In this document: piece after piece, positions 31,489-41,854 of the stretch | Numbering within the stretch: the first letter of the stretch is position 1 | Layout: the number at the start of each line of letters is the position of its first letter | NCBI GenBank assembly: GCA_022827625.1 | Contig: JAJEIE010000028.1 | Coordinates: 29,004 to 93,003 of the forward strand | Length of the DNA: 64,000 nt | Reading direction: 5' to 3' | Origin: Candidatus Poribacteria bacterium | GTDB taxonomy: Bacteria; Poribacteria; WGA-4E; WGA-3G | Position numbers and translations under genes: made by a program | Notes under the pieces: generated by a model | The model's input: the letters and a program-made list of their open reading frames with translations, nothing else | What the model was told of the DNA's origin: nothing | The model's database searches: none

Positions 31489-32952
31489 TTGGCTGCAGAT
31501 ATTGGACTCATCGGATTAGCAGTGATGGGCGAAAACCTCGCACTGAATATGGAAAGCAAAGGCTTTGAAGTGGCGGTTTTCAACAGGACAGTTTCACGCG
31601 TTGACGCTTTCATAGCAGGTGCTGCAAACGGTAAAAATATCACAGGGGCACACTCGGTCCCAGAACTCATTGAGAAACTGGAAAGCCCTCGAAAAATTAT
31701 CCTAATGGTGAAAGCGGGAGAACCCGTTGACGCGTTTATTGCGCAATTAGTACCACGCCTCTCAAAAGGCGATCTTATTATTGATGGTGGGAATTCAAAC
31801 TTCAACGACACCGTCCGGCGGCACGCCGAGTTAGCCGAAAAAGATATTCTGTTTATTGGGACAGGCATTTCGGGTGGAGAAGAAGGCGCGCTCAAGGGAC
31901 CGGCGATGATGCCCGGCGGTTCAGCTGAGGCTTATGCACTCGTAGCACCAATCTTTACGAAGATCGCAGCACAGGTAGACGGCACACCGTGTTGTTCTTA
32001 CATCGGCCCGGATGGCGCAGGGCATTACGTGAAGATGGTGCATAACGGTATCGAATACGGAGACATGCAGCTGATATGTGAAGCCTACTCGCTGATGAAA
32101 GGTGTCCTCGGCATGAATGCCAAAGAGATGCACGAGGTCTTCAGTGAATGGAACAGCGGTGAACTAAACTCTTACCTTATTGAGATTACGGCTGATATTT
32201 TCACTCAACTCGATAGTAGCGGTACGCCTTTTGTTGATGTCGTGCTGGATCAAGCCGGACAAAAGGGAACCGGTAAATGGACAAGTATCTCGGCACTGGA
32301 TCTCGGTATATCCGCACCGACGATCGCGGAGGCGGTCTTTGCGCGTTGTATCTCAGCGATCAAAAGTGAACGCGTCGCAGCGGAACAGGTCATCCAAGGT
32401 CCTTCTGGGACATACCAAGGCGATCGTGAGGAAACCCTAAAGGCGATTCACGACGCACTTTACGCCGCGAAAATTTGCTCCTATGCGCAAGGCTTCGCTT
32501 TAATGCGGGAAGCCAGCGCGGAGTTCGGATGGGATTTAGACCTCGGCAAGATTAGTCTTGGTTGGCGGGGTGGGTGTATCATTCGGGCAAAATTTTTACA
32601 CCGGATTGCGGAGGCGTTTGAGCGGAATCCTGAGCTGCCGAACCTATTGCTCGACTCGTACTTCCGAGGTGTCATTGAAGCAGCACAACCCAACTGGCGG
32701 AGTGTCATCAGCACAGCCACGCAGCTCGGTGTCCCGATTCCGGCGTTCAGCTCGGCTTTAGCATATTTTGATAGCTACCGTAACGGTAGACTCTCTGCGA
32801 ACCTGATTCAAGCGATGCGCGACTACTTCGGGGCGCATACCTACCATAAATTAGACGCAGATGGCAACACGATCCTCGGAAAAGACGGAGAGCCGACAGT
32901 TTTCCATACCGAATGGATGCTGGAGGGTCGTCCAGAAGTCACTGTTGATTAA
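31489..32952 (+). CDS. gnd: 6-phosphogluconate dehydrogenase (decarboxylating)
   Basis: IGLIGLAVMGENLALNMESKGFEVAVFNRTVSRVDAF, MVHNGIEYGDMQLICEAY, DQAGQKGTGKWTS. TTG start after AGGAGG. Confidence 0.97.
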   Translation: MAADIGLIGLAVMGENLALNMESKGFEVAVFNRTVSRVDAFIAGAANGKNITGAHSVPELIEKLESPRKIILMVKAGEPVDAFIAQLVPRLSKGDLIIDGGNSNFNDTVRRHAELAEKDILFIGTGISGGEEGALKGPAMMPGGSAEAYALVAPIFTKIAAQVDGTPCCSYIGPDGAGHYVKMVHNGIEYGDMQLICEAYSLMKGVLGMNAKEMHEVFSEWNSGELNSYLIEITADIFTQLDSSGTPFVDVVLDQAGQKGTGKWTSISALDLGISAPTIAEAVFARCISAIKSERVAAEQVIQGPSGTYQGDREETLKAIHDALYAAKICSYAQGFALMREASAEFGWDLDLGKISLGWRGGCIIRAKFLHRIAEAFERNPELPNLLLDSYFRGVIEAAQPNWRSVISTATQLGVPIPAFSSALAYFDSYRNGRLSANLIQAMRDYFGAHTYHKLDADGNTILGKDGEPTVFHTEWMLEGRPEVTVD

Positions 32953-32961
32953 GGAGAATAC

Positions 32962-33858
32962 ATGGATCACGGACCACAACAGGCATTACACGATTTTCAA
33001 TCACAGCACGAGTTCTTTGTCGGAATCGACTCGGACGGTTGTGTCTTCAATAGTATGGAGGTCAAGCACAACGACTGCTTCAGCGTAAATCTCGTCAAGC
33101 ATTTCGGCTTGGCATCTATTTCACGGCAAGTTCATCAGGCATGGGATTTTGTGAATCTCTATTCAACGACGCGCGGCACAAATCGGTTTAAGGCAATTCT
33201 GCTGGTGTGCGATTTCTTACGCGAGATGCCGCTCGTGCAAAACATGGGCGTTGCGGTACCAGAACTCCCTTACTTAAGGGAGTGGTCTGAAACCGAAACG
33301 AAACTTGGGAATCCAGCACTCCAATCGGCAATCGATAACGCAACCGGCGAGCGGCATAATGAACTGAATCAAGTTATGGAATGGAGTCTCGGTGTGAACG
33401 AAAGTGTCGCAGAGATTGTTTATAACCTGCCACCGTTTCCTGGGGTACGCGAAACCCTACAACGCCTTCAGGATAAAGCGGATGTTATTGTTGTCTCCGC
33501 TACACCCGATGAAGCACTCCAACGGGAATGGGCGGAACACGAAATTGATACTTATGTCGCCGTGATTGCCGGACAGGAGATGGGAACAAAAACGGAACAC
33601 CTTACGATAACCACGAAAGACAGGTATGCGGAGAACCGTGTTCTGATGCTCGGCGATTCTCCGGGTGATCTGAAAGCGGCGCGAGATGTCGGCGCACTGT
33701 TCTTTCCTGTCAATCCCGGTTCTGAGGATGCATCGTGGCAACTCTTCCTTGACGAAGCGATGGAAAAGTTTTTCAACGGACAATATGCCGGTGCTTATGA
33801 GACCGCTCTAATTGACAAATTCCAGGAATTGTTGCCAGAGACCCCGCCGTGGCAGTAA
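32962..33858 (+). CDS. HAD superfamily hydrolase
   Basis: FVGIDSDGCVFNSM, VIVVSATPDEALQREW, NRVLMLGDSPGDLKAARDVGALFFPV. Confidence 0.88.
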   Translation: MDHGPQQALHDFQSQHEFFVGIDSDGCVFNSMEVKHNDCFSVNLVKHFGLASISRQVHQAWDFVNLYSTTRGTNRFKAILLVCDFLREMPLVQNMGVAVPELPYLREWSETETKLGNPALQSAIDNATGERHNELNQVMEWSLGVNESVAEIVYNLPPFPGVRETLQRLQDKADVIVVSATPDEALQREWAEHEIDTYVAVIAGQEMGTKTEHLTITTKDRYAENRVLMLGDSPGDLKAARDVGALFFPVNPGSEDASWQLFLDEAMEKFFNGQYAGAYETALIDKFQELLPETPPWQ

Positions 33859-33869
33859 AAAGAATAAAT

Positions 33870-33929
33870 GTAGCACAAACTGTTAGTTTGTGTCGTATGC
33901 TGCGCAAACCCACAGTTTGCGTTACAGGA
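33870..33929. repeat. Pair of GTAG-type REP-like hairpins
   Basis: gtagcacaaactgttagtttgtg and gcgcaaacccacagtttgcgttac. Confidence 0.75.
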
Positions 33930-33947
33930 GATTAGGAAAGGAAATCT

Positions 33948-34898
33948 ATGAAAATTCTACTTCAAAGAGGTCTTGAAGGTGCACTTCTTGAAAGATTGGA
34001 AGGCATCATTGGCGATGAACACACCTACGTTGTCCCGAGTTCAACAGAGGAACTTATCGCAGAGGGCAAAGATGTCGATATTTTTTACGGCTACTGCAGC
34101 GAGGATATTTTTCCCCATCTGCCGAACATCAAATGGATCCAATCCTCCAGTGCTGGTATGGATCGACACATGTACCCGGCACTTCGTAACAGTGATGTCA
34201 TTCTGACGAATGCTGCAGGATTGTACGCGACACACGTTGCCGATCAGGCATTCGCGCTCCTACTCGGCTTAGCACGTGGCATCCACGAATCCGTTCGGAA
34301 TCAGGACAAACACCAATGGGGTGGCAGACGTAGCATGCCGATGATCGAGATTGACGAGTTCAAGATTGGTATCGTCGGCATGGGTGGTATCGGGATGCAG
34401 ATGGCAAAACGCGCCAAAGGCTTCGATATGTACGTCATGGCTGTCGATGCCTACCGTACAGATAAGCCCGATACTGTCGATGAACTACTCCCGATGGATC
34501 AACTCTCAAATATGATGAGTCAGGTGGATGTTGTTATGATTGCGTGTCCGTTGACGGAAGAGACGCGCGGTCTTATTAATAAGAACAATCTATCCGTGAT
34601 GCAACCAACAGCGTTCTTTATTAACGTTGCCCGGGGTCCGATTGTCAACGAGCCTGATCTGATTGAGATTCTACGTGCCGGTACAATCGCTGCAGCTGGC
34701 TTGGATGTCACTGAAGTCGAGCCGCTCCAGGAAGACAGCCCGTTATGGGATTTTGACAACGTTATCATTTCGCCGCACTCTGCGGGTGGCTCCCAGCACC
34801 GCATGCGCCGTATCACAGAGTTCTTCTTGGATAACTTGGAGCGGTATCTAAAGGGTGAAGAGTTACGGAATGTTGTGAATAAGCAGCTTGGATTTTAG
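33948..34898 (+). CDS. D-isomer-specific 2-hydroxyacid dehydrogenase
   Basis: IGIVGMGGIGMQMAKRAKGFDMYVMAVD; TAFFINVARGPIVNEPDLIEILRAGTIAAAGLDVTEVEPL. Confidence 0.94.
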   Translation: MKILLQRGLEGALLERLEGIIGDEHTYVVPSSTEELIAEGKDVDIFYGYCSEDIFPHLPNIKWIQSSSAGMDRHMYPALRNSDVILTNAAGLYATHVADQAFALLLGLARGIHESVRNQDKHQWGGRRSMPMIEIDEFKIGIVGMGGIGMQMAKRAKGFDMYVMAVDAYRTDKPDTVDELLPMDQLSNMMSQVDVVMIACPLTEETRGLINKNNLSVMQPTAFFINVARGPIVNEPDLIEILRAGTIAAAGLDVTEVEPLQEDSPLWDFDNVIISPHSAGGSQHRMRRITEFFLDNLERYLKGEELRNVVNKQLGF

Positions 34899-34984
34899 GC
34901 ATCTGCATTTAGCACTGGATTTACAAGCCTATGCGGGCGGAGGTCATTCAGATCCGCCCGTTTTTCTATACTTTTCCTTATGTG

Positions 34985-36601
34985 ATGAAAAAAAAAATAG
35001 ATATGAGAAGGTTTGGTACACAGGGACCCGTGAACCCTGAACAGCATTATGTTGTCGCTCGGACTGACGAACTCACTGAGTTCATCAAGCGCGTTAAAGA
35101 GGGACGCTACATAGTCATCTCTGCACCCCGGCAGACGGGAAAGACGACTTTCTTTCAACGCGCCGTTGAAGCACTCACTGCCGACGACTTAACCTACTTT
35201 CCCATTCAACTGAATTTTGAAACTTATGAAGACTGCACGCGTTCTGAATTTTATGACTCTCTCGCGAAACAAATTCGCAAGGAAATTGAACGGGTTTTCC
35301 AAGGGCGTGGAGAAGGACTTGACGAAACCTTAAAGCAGTTCTTAGCTAATATACAGATACCCAACCATTTGTCAATGATGGAGTTCTTTGAACAATTTCA
35401 AGAGCTTCTAAAATATGCACAGATTGTCCTCATTATCGATGAGTTTGATGGTATCCCCCGATCTGCGCTGAAGGGTTTTCTACACGCGTTTCGACATATT
35501 TATATTTCTCACGCCACGCCTCGATGTCCTCATAGTCTTGGCATCGTTGGTGTAAAAAGCATCGCACAACTTAATTACGATCGCTCTGTCTCCCCCATCA
35601 ATATCCAAGATGAATTCAGTTTGGCTAATTTTACGCTTGCCCAAGTGCAAGAACTTTTTGGGCAATATACTGTTGAAGTCGGTCAAGCCTTCGCCCCAGA
35701 AGTCATTGAATCTATTCACACACAGACAGGTGGGCAACCCTTCCTTGTTAACCGATACGCGCAAATACTTACCGAGGAACTGGACATCCCGAAAACTGAA
35801 ATGATTAGGATGGCGCACTTCGCAACGGCACATACCCAACTCCTTGACGAACGCAATACCAATATTGAACATCTGCTGACTAACATCCGTAAAGACCGTC
35901 GTTTTGAAACCCTCCTGATGCAGATCGTCTCTTATGAGGACAGCGTGCGCTTCAACACTGATAACGACATCATCAATGAACTCGTCACGTACGGAATCAT
36001 CACAAGAGGTAGCGACAGAAAGTGTGAGATCGTCAACCCAATTTACCTGCATCGCATCATACAGGCATTCACACCGATAGTTAATGGGTTAGAGCGCGAC
36101 TACTTCCCCGAAGATACTGATGAATTTCAGTACCTCATCGATACCGGACAGATTCAAATGGAACGGCTCCTGGATAACTTCCGAGACTTTATTGCCCGCG
36201 TGGGGTTCAGGATTCTACAAGTCCCTGAAACACCTCAAGAATTCATTGGTCAACATCTCCTCTTTGCCTATCTTGACCAGTTCGTTGTTAGCGTGAATGG
36301 GGCGATGTATATGGAAGTCCCAACTGGACGCGGCAGGATGGATCTGCTTATCCTGCATAACGAAAGAAAATACATCGTTGAAACAAAGATATGGCGAAGC
36401 GACCGTGCCTATACCCAAGGGAAGCAACAACTGGCGGCGTATCTGTCAACGGAAGGCGTAAGTGAAGGCTATTATGTGGTGTTCGATCATCGCGAGGTGC
36501 CGGAGCCGCGAGCGGAGACGGAGACGATAGATGGACTGACGCTTCGGAGTTACGTTATTCCTGTGGTGCAAGGACTCCCGTCAAAAGAGAATTCTGATTA
36601 G
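34985..36601 (+). CDS. AAA-like ATPase with C-terminal PD-(D/E)XK nuclease-like domain
   Basis: Walker A APRQTGKTTFFQRAV, Walker B IVLIIDEFDGIP; C-terminus GRMDLLILHNERKYIVETKIWRSDRAYTQGKQQLAAYL. Start placed at ATG 34985. Confidence 0.82.
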   Translation: MKKKIDMRRFGTQGPVNPEQHYVVARTDELTEFIKRVKEGRYIVISAPRQTGKTTFFQRAVEALTADDLTYFPIQLNFETYEDCTRSEFYDSLAKQIRKEIERVFQGRGEGLDETLKQFLANIQIPNHLSMMEFFEQFQELLKYAQIVLIIDEFDGIPRSALKGFLHAFRHIYISHATPRCPHSLGIVGVKSIAQLNYDRSVSPINIQDEFSLANFTLAQVQELFGQYTVEVGQAFAPEVIESIHTQTGGQPFLVNRYAQILTEELDIPKTEMIRMAHFATAHTQLLDERNTNIEHLLTNIRKDRRFETLLMQIVSYEDSVRFNTDNDIINELVTYGIITRGSDRKCEIVNPIYLHRIIQAFTPIVNGLERDYFPEDTDEFQYLIDTGQIQMERLLDNFRDFIARVGFRILQVPETPQEFIGQHLLFAYLDQFVVSVNGAMYMEVPTGRGRMDLLILHNERKYIVETKIWRSDRAYTQGKQQLAAYLSTEGVSEGYYVVFDHREVPEPRAETETIDGLTLRSYVIPVVQGLPSKENSD

Positions 36602-36625
36602 CCTCCTTTAGAGATCAAGTCACAC

Positions 36626-38734
36626 CTATGAATCTTTAGCCTCAATCCGCACAGCACAGAATTTCAATTCCGGCTGCTTAGAAACTGGATCGAAAGCAGG
36701 ATTCGTCACATAATTTGAATTCGTCTCCGCATGAAAGAGATCCCCCCAATGGAACGGCGTAAAGAGCAATCCCCGCCGAATCGCCTCGGTGATACGTACC
36801 TTCGCATAGCACCTTCCCCGCCTTCCGACAAGGTAGACCCACTCACCATCTTGAACATTGTTCTCCGCTGCATCGTCCGGATGGATTTCCACAAAGGGTT
36901 CGGGTTCTTTACGCACCAGCTGCGGCACTTTCCCTGTTCGGGTACGTGTATGCCACTGACTCTCAACACGTCCCGTCGTCAATCCGAGTGGGAACGCCTC
37001 AGTTACCTCCTCATCAGGCGGGCGATAGACAGGCGTTTTGAACTGTGCCTTTCCAGACGCAGTGAAAAACTTCGTGCTGGTGTATCGGCGAGCGGTACCC
37101 GGATGCCGTGGGTGTGGACAGGGCCAACGTAAGGACGTTTTCGCAAGCCGTTCATTCGTCATGCCCATCTGATCACACGGTGTGCCTGCCGTCAACAGCC
37201 GATATTCATCCCACACCTCTTCAGAACTGTAGAAGTCGAAATTTCGCTTGAATCCCATTGCTTTTGCGACCTGTGCGAATATCCACCAATCCGGCATCGC
37301 TTCACCGGGAGGTGTAAGGAATTGATCGCTCCGTACGACGAGCCGTTCGCTGTTCGTCATTGTGCCTTGTTTTTCACCCCACTGTGCAGCGGGGAGCAGT
37401 ACGTCAGCGTATTCTGCTGTTTCCGTTGGATAGTAGCAATCCTGGACGATGACCAGATCTGCGCGTCGGAGTCCTGCTTGCGAGACCTTTGTATCGGGCA
37501 TACTGACGGCAGGATTCGTGCAAGCAATCCAGAGTCCACGAACCTTTCCTTCGGCTGCGGCTTTAAACATCGGAATCGCTGTTAACCCCGGATTCGGGTC
37601 AATGCTTCCGGGTGGCACTCGCCACGCACCTTCCAAGTAGGCGCGGTGCATGTCGTTGGTGACGACGCGGTAACCGGGCAATTGGTGCGACAAATAACCG
37701 ACCTCTCTTCCACCCATCGCATTCGGTTGTCCTGTCAGTGAAAAAGGACCCGCACCCCTTACGCCGACTTCACCTAACTGGAGATGCAAGTTGATGAGCG
37801 CAACATTCTTGTCAACGCCGCTTGTGCTTTGATTCGTGCCTTGACAGTAAAAACTGAGCAGACGACTCGGCTTAGAAAGGTATTCGACGATCTCGTCAAT
37901 ACGCGCAGGATGAATATCGCAGGCGGTGAGAAGTGCGTCTTCGTCAAGGCTCTTTAAATGGTTCTCATAAGCACTATAGTTTTCCGTTCGCCGACGGATA
38001 AAGCGTCCATTGACGCGTCCCATCGCAAGGAGGCGTTTGGCAATGAGTTGAAGAAAAGCAACATCGCTGCCGGGGGCAAGGGGGACATGGATATCCGAGA
38101 AGTCGGCTGTCTTGGTACGGCGTGGATCCACGGTGATAATCCGTGTGTTTGGCTCAAGTGCTCGCCGCTTCCGAATCATTTGGAAAAGCACAGGATGATT
38201 GACCGCCATGTTCGCACCGATAATCAGAAATACATCCGCATGCTGAATATCTTCATAACAGGTAGGCGGCCCGTCTGAACCGAACGCTTGCATGTAACCA
38301 ACGACTGCTGAAGACATACAGAGTCGACTGTTTGTATCTACGTTGTTCGTCCGGAGGAAGCCTTTGAACAACTTGTTGAAAACGTAGGAGGCTTCTGTAT
38401 CCAACTGCCCAGAGCCGTAAAGCGCGATGGAATCCTTGCCGTGCTCCAATTGAACGTCGTGAAGCCGGTTTGCCGTGAAAGTAATCGCTTCGTCCCATGA
38501 GACCTCACGCGGCGGTTCACCGCGACGGTCGCGAATCATTGGATACGCGAGCCTTCCATCATGGTTTTGAAAAACCTGTTTGAGATGTGCACCTTTTGGA
38601 CAGAGCATACCGTAATTTGGGGCGACATCGTCGTCCGCTGAAATTCTTGTAATCTTGTTATCAGAGACGGTTGCGCGGATGACGCAACCGACACCACAAT
38701 AAGGACATACTGCTTTTCCCGTCGAATTTTGCAT
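36626..38734 (-). CDS. nasA: Assimilatory nitrate reductase, molybdopterin catalytic subunit
   Basis: CPYCGVGCVIRATVSDNKI...MLCPKGAHLKQVF (4Fe-4S and Mo-bisMGD), adjacent to nitrate transporter and nitrite reductase. Confidence 0.92.
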   Translation of the reverse strand: MQNSTGKAVCPYCGVGCVIRATVSDNKITRISADDDVAPNYGMLCPKGAHLKQVFQNHDGRLAYPMIRDRRGEPPREVSWDEAITFTANRLHDVQLEHGKDSIALYGSGQLDTEASYVFNKLFKGFLRTNNVDTNSRLCMSSAVVGYMQAFGSDGPPTCYEDIQHADVFLIIGANMAVNHPVLFQMIRKRRALEPNTRIITVDPRRTKTADFSDIHVPLAPGSDVAFLQLIAKRLLAMGRVNGRFIRRRTENYSAYENHLKSLDEDALLTACDIHPARIDEIVEYLSKPSRLLSFYCQGTNQSTSGVDKNVALINLHLQLGEVGVRGAGPFSLTGQPNAMGGREVGYLSHQLPGYRVVTNDMHRAYLEGAWRVPPGSIDPNPGLTAIPMFKAAAEGKVRGLWIACTNPAVSMPDTKVSQAGLRRADLVIVQDCYYPTETAEYADVLLPAAQWGEKQGTMTNSERLVVRSDQFLTPPGEAMPDWWIFAQVAKAMGFKRNFDFYSSEEVWDEYRLLTAGTPCDQMGMTNERLAKTSLRWPCPHPRHPGTARRYTSTKFFTASGKAQFKTPVYRPPDEEVTEAFPLGLTTGRVESQWHTRTRTGKVPQLVRKEPEPFVEIHPDDAAENNVQDGEWVYLVGRRGRCYAKVRITEAIRRGLLFTPFHWGDLFHAETNSNYVTNPAFDPVSKQPELKFCAVRIEAKDS

Positions 38735-38818
38735 TTTTTAATGACCACGTTTCTGTTGTGATTTTTCTGTTTTTAAAATCGGGCACAGTAGATTTTACAA
38801 TTACTGATACGTTAGGAC

Positions 38819-38844
38819 CGACAAGGTTAGGAAACCCCGACTAC
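38819..38844 (-). repeat. REP-like hairpin (GTAG head on minus strand)
   Basis: cgacaaggttaggaaaccccgactac; related to 43619-43643. Confidence 0.5.
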
Positions 38845-38851
38845 CCAAGGA

Positions 38852-40204
38852 CTAAGATAGCACTCCAGCTTCAGTCTTCAGACGTTGCCTCTCGGCGAGC
38901 GCAGCATCAAATGCCCGCTTCTCTGCAGCTTGGACTGCCGGGGAGAATTTCACCAATACCGTAGCAAACGAGGTGATTGTAACCATCACACCGAGATACA
39001 ATAAGCCTTGCTGCATCGTGATACTCTCAGCACGGAACAGAAAACCCGCAGCAACGGCACCAGCGTTTCCACCAGCACCAACAATCCCCGCAACAGCGCC
39101 TAACGCTTTTCTGTTAATAAAAGGGACAATTCCATAAGTCGCGCCTTCGGACATTTGCACAAAGAGACTGAAGACTATCATCGCGCCAACAGCAAGCACA
39201 AGCACCGCCATCTGCGAAAAGACTATTAGCATGATCCCTTCACCTAACAAAACAAAAAATAAGAACATGACGCGCCCACGGAGTCCCATCCTTTTCGCGA
39301 AGAAATCGGAGAAAACACCGCCAACTGTCCGCGCGAAGATATTCATCAAACCGAACAATCCAGCGATGAGTCCAGCGGTCTTGACATCTAACTGGAACTG
39401 GTCGTGATAGTAGAGTGCAGCGATATTGTTAATAGTGAGTTCCACGCCGAAACAGACGGCATAAATAACAAAGAGTGCCCAAACGCGATAGTCTTTAACC
39501 GCCGACATGAAAGACGCCATGCCTTTGCCCTGCGTGGGTTCAAGCGCACCGCATTCACGGAGTTCTTTATAGTTGCCATCCGGGGCATCTTTGGTAAAGC
39601 AGTAATAGGCGAACCCAGTGATAAATAGCGCGACACCGGGAATAATCATCGCCAACCGCCATCCGAGGAATTTGTCCACACCGAAGCTAAGAATAGCCGT
39701 AAAGATGAGCGGCATGACCATCTGCGTGACACCGCCACCGAGATTCCCCCATCCGGCTGTTGTCGCATTCGCCGTGCCGACACAATTCGGGGCAAACATC
39801 ACCGAAGTGTGATACTGTGTGATAACGAACGAGGCACCGATTGCACCGATTGCGAGTCGAAAGAGGAGAAACGTCTCGTAATTCTGAGCGAGTCCGATAC
39901 CCATGACCGGTAATGAACCGAGAATCAGCAGCCACGTATACGCCTTTCGAGGCCCCATCTTGTCGCAAAGCGGTCCGATTAAGAGCCGCACCAGGACTGT
40001 GATTGCGACGGAAGCGATAATGGTATTACCCACCTCTGCTTTTGTTAGCATTAGGTCTTCACGGATAATCGCCATAAGAGGGGCAATACCAAACCATCCA
40101 AAAAAAGCTAAGAAAAAGGCGAACCATGTGGTATGGAAGGTACGCATCTGGATCGTTTTTAAGCTAAAGAGATTTATTTGTGTCGCTTTATTTTTTATAT
40201 CCAT
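38852..40204 (-). CDS. narK: MFS nitrate/nitrite transporter (NarK/NrtP type)
   Basis: 12-TM MFS; AFFLAFFGWFGIAPLMAIIREDLMLTKAEVGNT, NATTAGWGNLGGGVTQMVMP signature. Confidence 0.92.
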   Translation of the reverse strand: MDIKNKATQINLFSLKTIQMRTFHTTWFAFFLAFFGWFGIAPLMAIIREDLMLTKAEVGNTIIASVAITVLVRLLIGPLCDKMGPRKAYTWLLILGSLPVMGIGLAQNYETFLLFRLAIGAIGASFVITQYHTSVMFAPNCVGTANATTAGWGNLGGGVTQMVMPLIFTAILSFGVDKFLGWRLAMIIPGVALFITGFAYYCFTKDAPDGNYKELRECGALEPTQGKGMASFMSAVKDYRVWALFVIYAVCFGVELTINNIAALYYHDQFQLDVKTAGLIAGLFGLMNIFARTVGGVFSDFFAKRMGLRGRVMFLFFVLLGEGIMLIVFSQMAVLVLAVGAMIVFSLFVQMSEGATYGIVPFINRKALGAVAGIVGAGGNAGAVAAGFLFRAESITMQQGLLYLGVMVTITSFATVLVKFSPAVQAAEKRAFDAALAERQRLKTEAGVLS

Positions 40205-40220
40205 TTTTTAAATTTTTCCT

Positions 40221-41816
40221 TTAAAGAGACCTCCGTGAAAGGTAAGGAATGAGACCTTCAAGTACTCGCGGTAAGTCATCGCAAGGCACATTTTCCAATA
40301 ACTTCGGTGCAACTTTAGGGTTAGCACCCGCATCTCCCTTGACAAATACATCTACGGCATCGGTAACGACACCATCAATCTTAACCTTCTTACCAAGGAG
40401 TCCGATGTCTGCGGCGGCGTGATTACCGCACCCGTTCGGACATCCCGACCAGTGGATAGTCAGTGGTTTGATATTGCCGAGTTTTGCCTCCAAATGTCGG
40501 ACCGCTTCCATGGCGCGTTCCTTGGTCTCAATAAGCGAAAAGTGGCAGTAGTCGATGCCTGTGCAACTGACCATACCGCGCATGATTTCCGAGGGATCAT
40601 AACGGAGTTTCTGCAGGAGTGGCTCTGCGGTTAAGGCACCAATTTTCTCGTCAGGAACGTTGGTGATAATCAGATTTTGTCCCTGTGTGAGACGGATATC
40701 ACCGTTCCCGTACTCATCTGCGAGGCGTGCGACCTCGAAAAGTTGTGTTGTCGTGATCCGTCCGACAGGCACAACAAGTCCGACATAGTTGAGGTGTGGC
40801 TGTTTCTGAGAGAAGATACCGGTGTGGTCGGTTTTCTTCTTCCCACGCATATCCTCTCCAGCAGTCAGGAGCGGCTGTCTTCTGTGCCGCCGCTTCTCTA
40901 CTTCTTCTCTGAATTTTTCTATACCCCATTCCTGAATCAGAAAAGCGAGACGCGATTTATTCCGAGCCGTCCTGGGTCCGTGGTCTCGAAAAATCAGGGC
41001 AATGTCAGCACACAAAACAGTGGCTTCCTCAGGAACAACAAACGTATCAAGCGGTTGCACGACGGTGTAACCACCAGATCCCATTTTTCCACCAACAGCG
41101 ACGTTAAAGCCGTTTGTCTCTCGACCCTCAATTTCCTTTACTGCTGGCGTAAGGGCAATATCCTGCGAAGCAGTATGGGTACAGTTATCCAGACATCCTG
41201 TAATACCGACATTAAACTTGCGCGGAATATCGGTAAATTCCTTGTTCCCAACGAAGAGTTTCGTAAATTCTCTGGCGACATGCGAAGCATCAAACAGTTC
41301 ATTCGGTGTCAACCCAGCAACGGGACATCCGATGACACCGCGGATGTTGTCAAAACCGGTTTGGCGTGAATCCAAGCCTACCGCCGCAAGTCGATTCCAG
41401 ATATGCTGGACGTTCTCAATCGCGAAACCACGGAGCTGAATCTGTTGACGCGTCGTGAGGTCTACAAATTCGGTTCCGTATGCTTCACTGATTTCAGCAA
41501 TCGCGCGAAACTGGTCGGCATTAGAAAAACCGCTGGACATGCGGAGACGCATCATAAATGCCCCCGGTGTCTGCTTCCGGTAAAAGATACCTACCCACTT
41601 GAGGCGGTCGCGTTTGTTGGTTGGAATCGACTCCCATCCGTCTCGGATGTAAGTTGGAATATCATTGATAACTTCAAGTCCATTCTTCTCTCGCTTCAGT
41701 GCTTCGGCAGCATTTATCTTGGACTTCCGTTTTTTTGCAGCTGCGGGTGCCTTCAAACTCGGCGCTGAACGCACCTTTCGGTTTGCAGGAATACCCCTCT
41801 TTTCTGATCGGTTCAC
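40221..41816 (-). CDS. nirA: Ferredoxin--nitrite reductase (sirohaem / 4Fe-4S)
   Basis: LTTRQQIQLRG, NVGITGCLDNCTHTASQDIALTP, HWSGCPNGCGNHAAADIGLLG. GTG start after AGGAGG. Confidence 0.93.
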   Translation of the reverse strand: MNRSEKRGIPANRKVRSAPSLKAPAAAKKRKSKINAAEALKREKNGLEVINDIPTYIRDGWESIPTNKRDRLKWVGIFYRKQTPGAFMMRLRMSSGFSNADQFRAIAEISEAYGTEFVDLTTRQQIQLRGFAIENVQHIWNRLAAVGLDSRQTGFDNIRGVIGCPVAGLTPNELFDASHVAREFTKLFVGNKEFTDIPRKFNVGITGCLDNCTHTASQDIALTPAVKEIEGRETNGFNVAVGGKMGSGGYTVVQPLDTFVVPEEATVLCADIALIFRDHGPRTARNKSRLAFLIQEWGIEKFREEVEKRRHRRQPLLTAGEDMRGKKKTDHTGIFSQKQPHLNYVGLVVPVGRITTTQLFEVARLADEYGNGDIRLTQGQNLIITNVPDEKIGALTAEPLLQKLRYDPSEIMRGMVSCTGIDYCHFSLIETKERAMEAVRHLEAKLGNIKPLTIHWSGCPNGCGNHAAADIGLLGKKVKIDGVVTDAVDVFVKGDAGANPKVAPKLLENVPCDDLPRVLEGLIPYLSRRSL

Positions 41817-41854
41817 TTTATAAATCCTCCTTCAAAAACTGAAACTGAAGACTG

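Noticed and set aside
40677-41369. 230-aa plus-strand ORF
   Set aside because: Antisense to nirA; shadow ORF.
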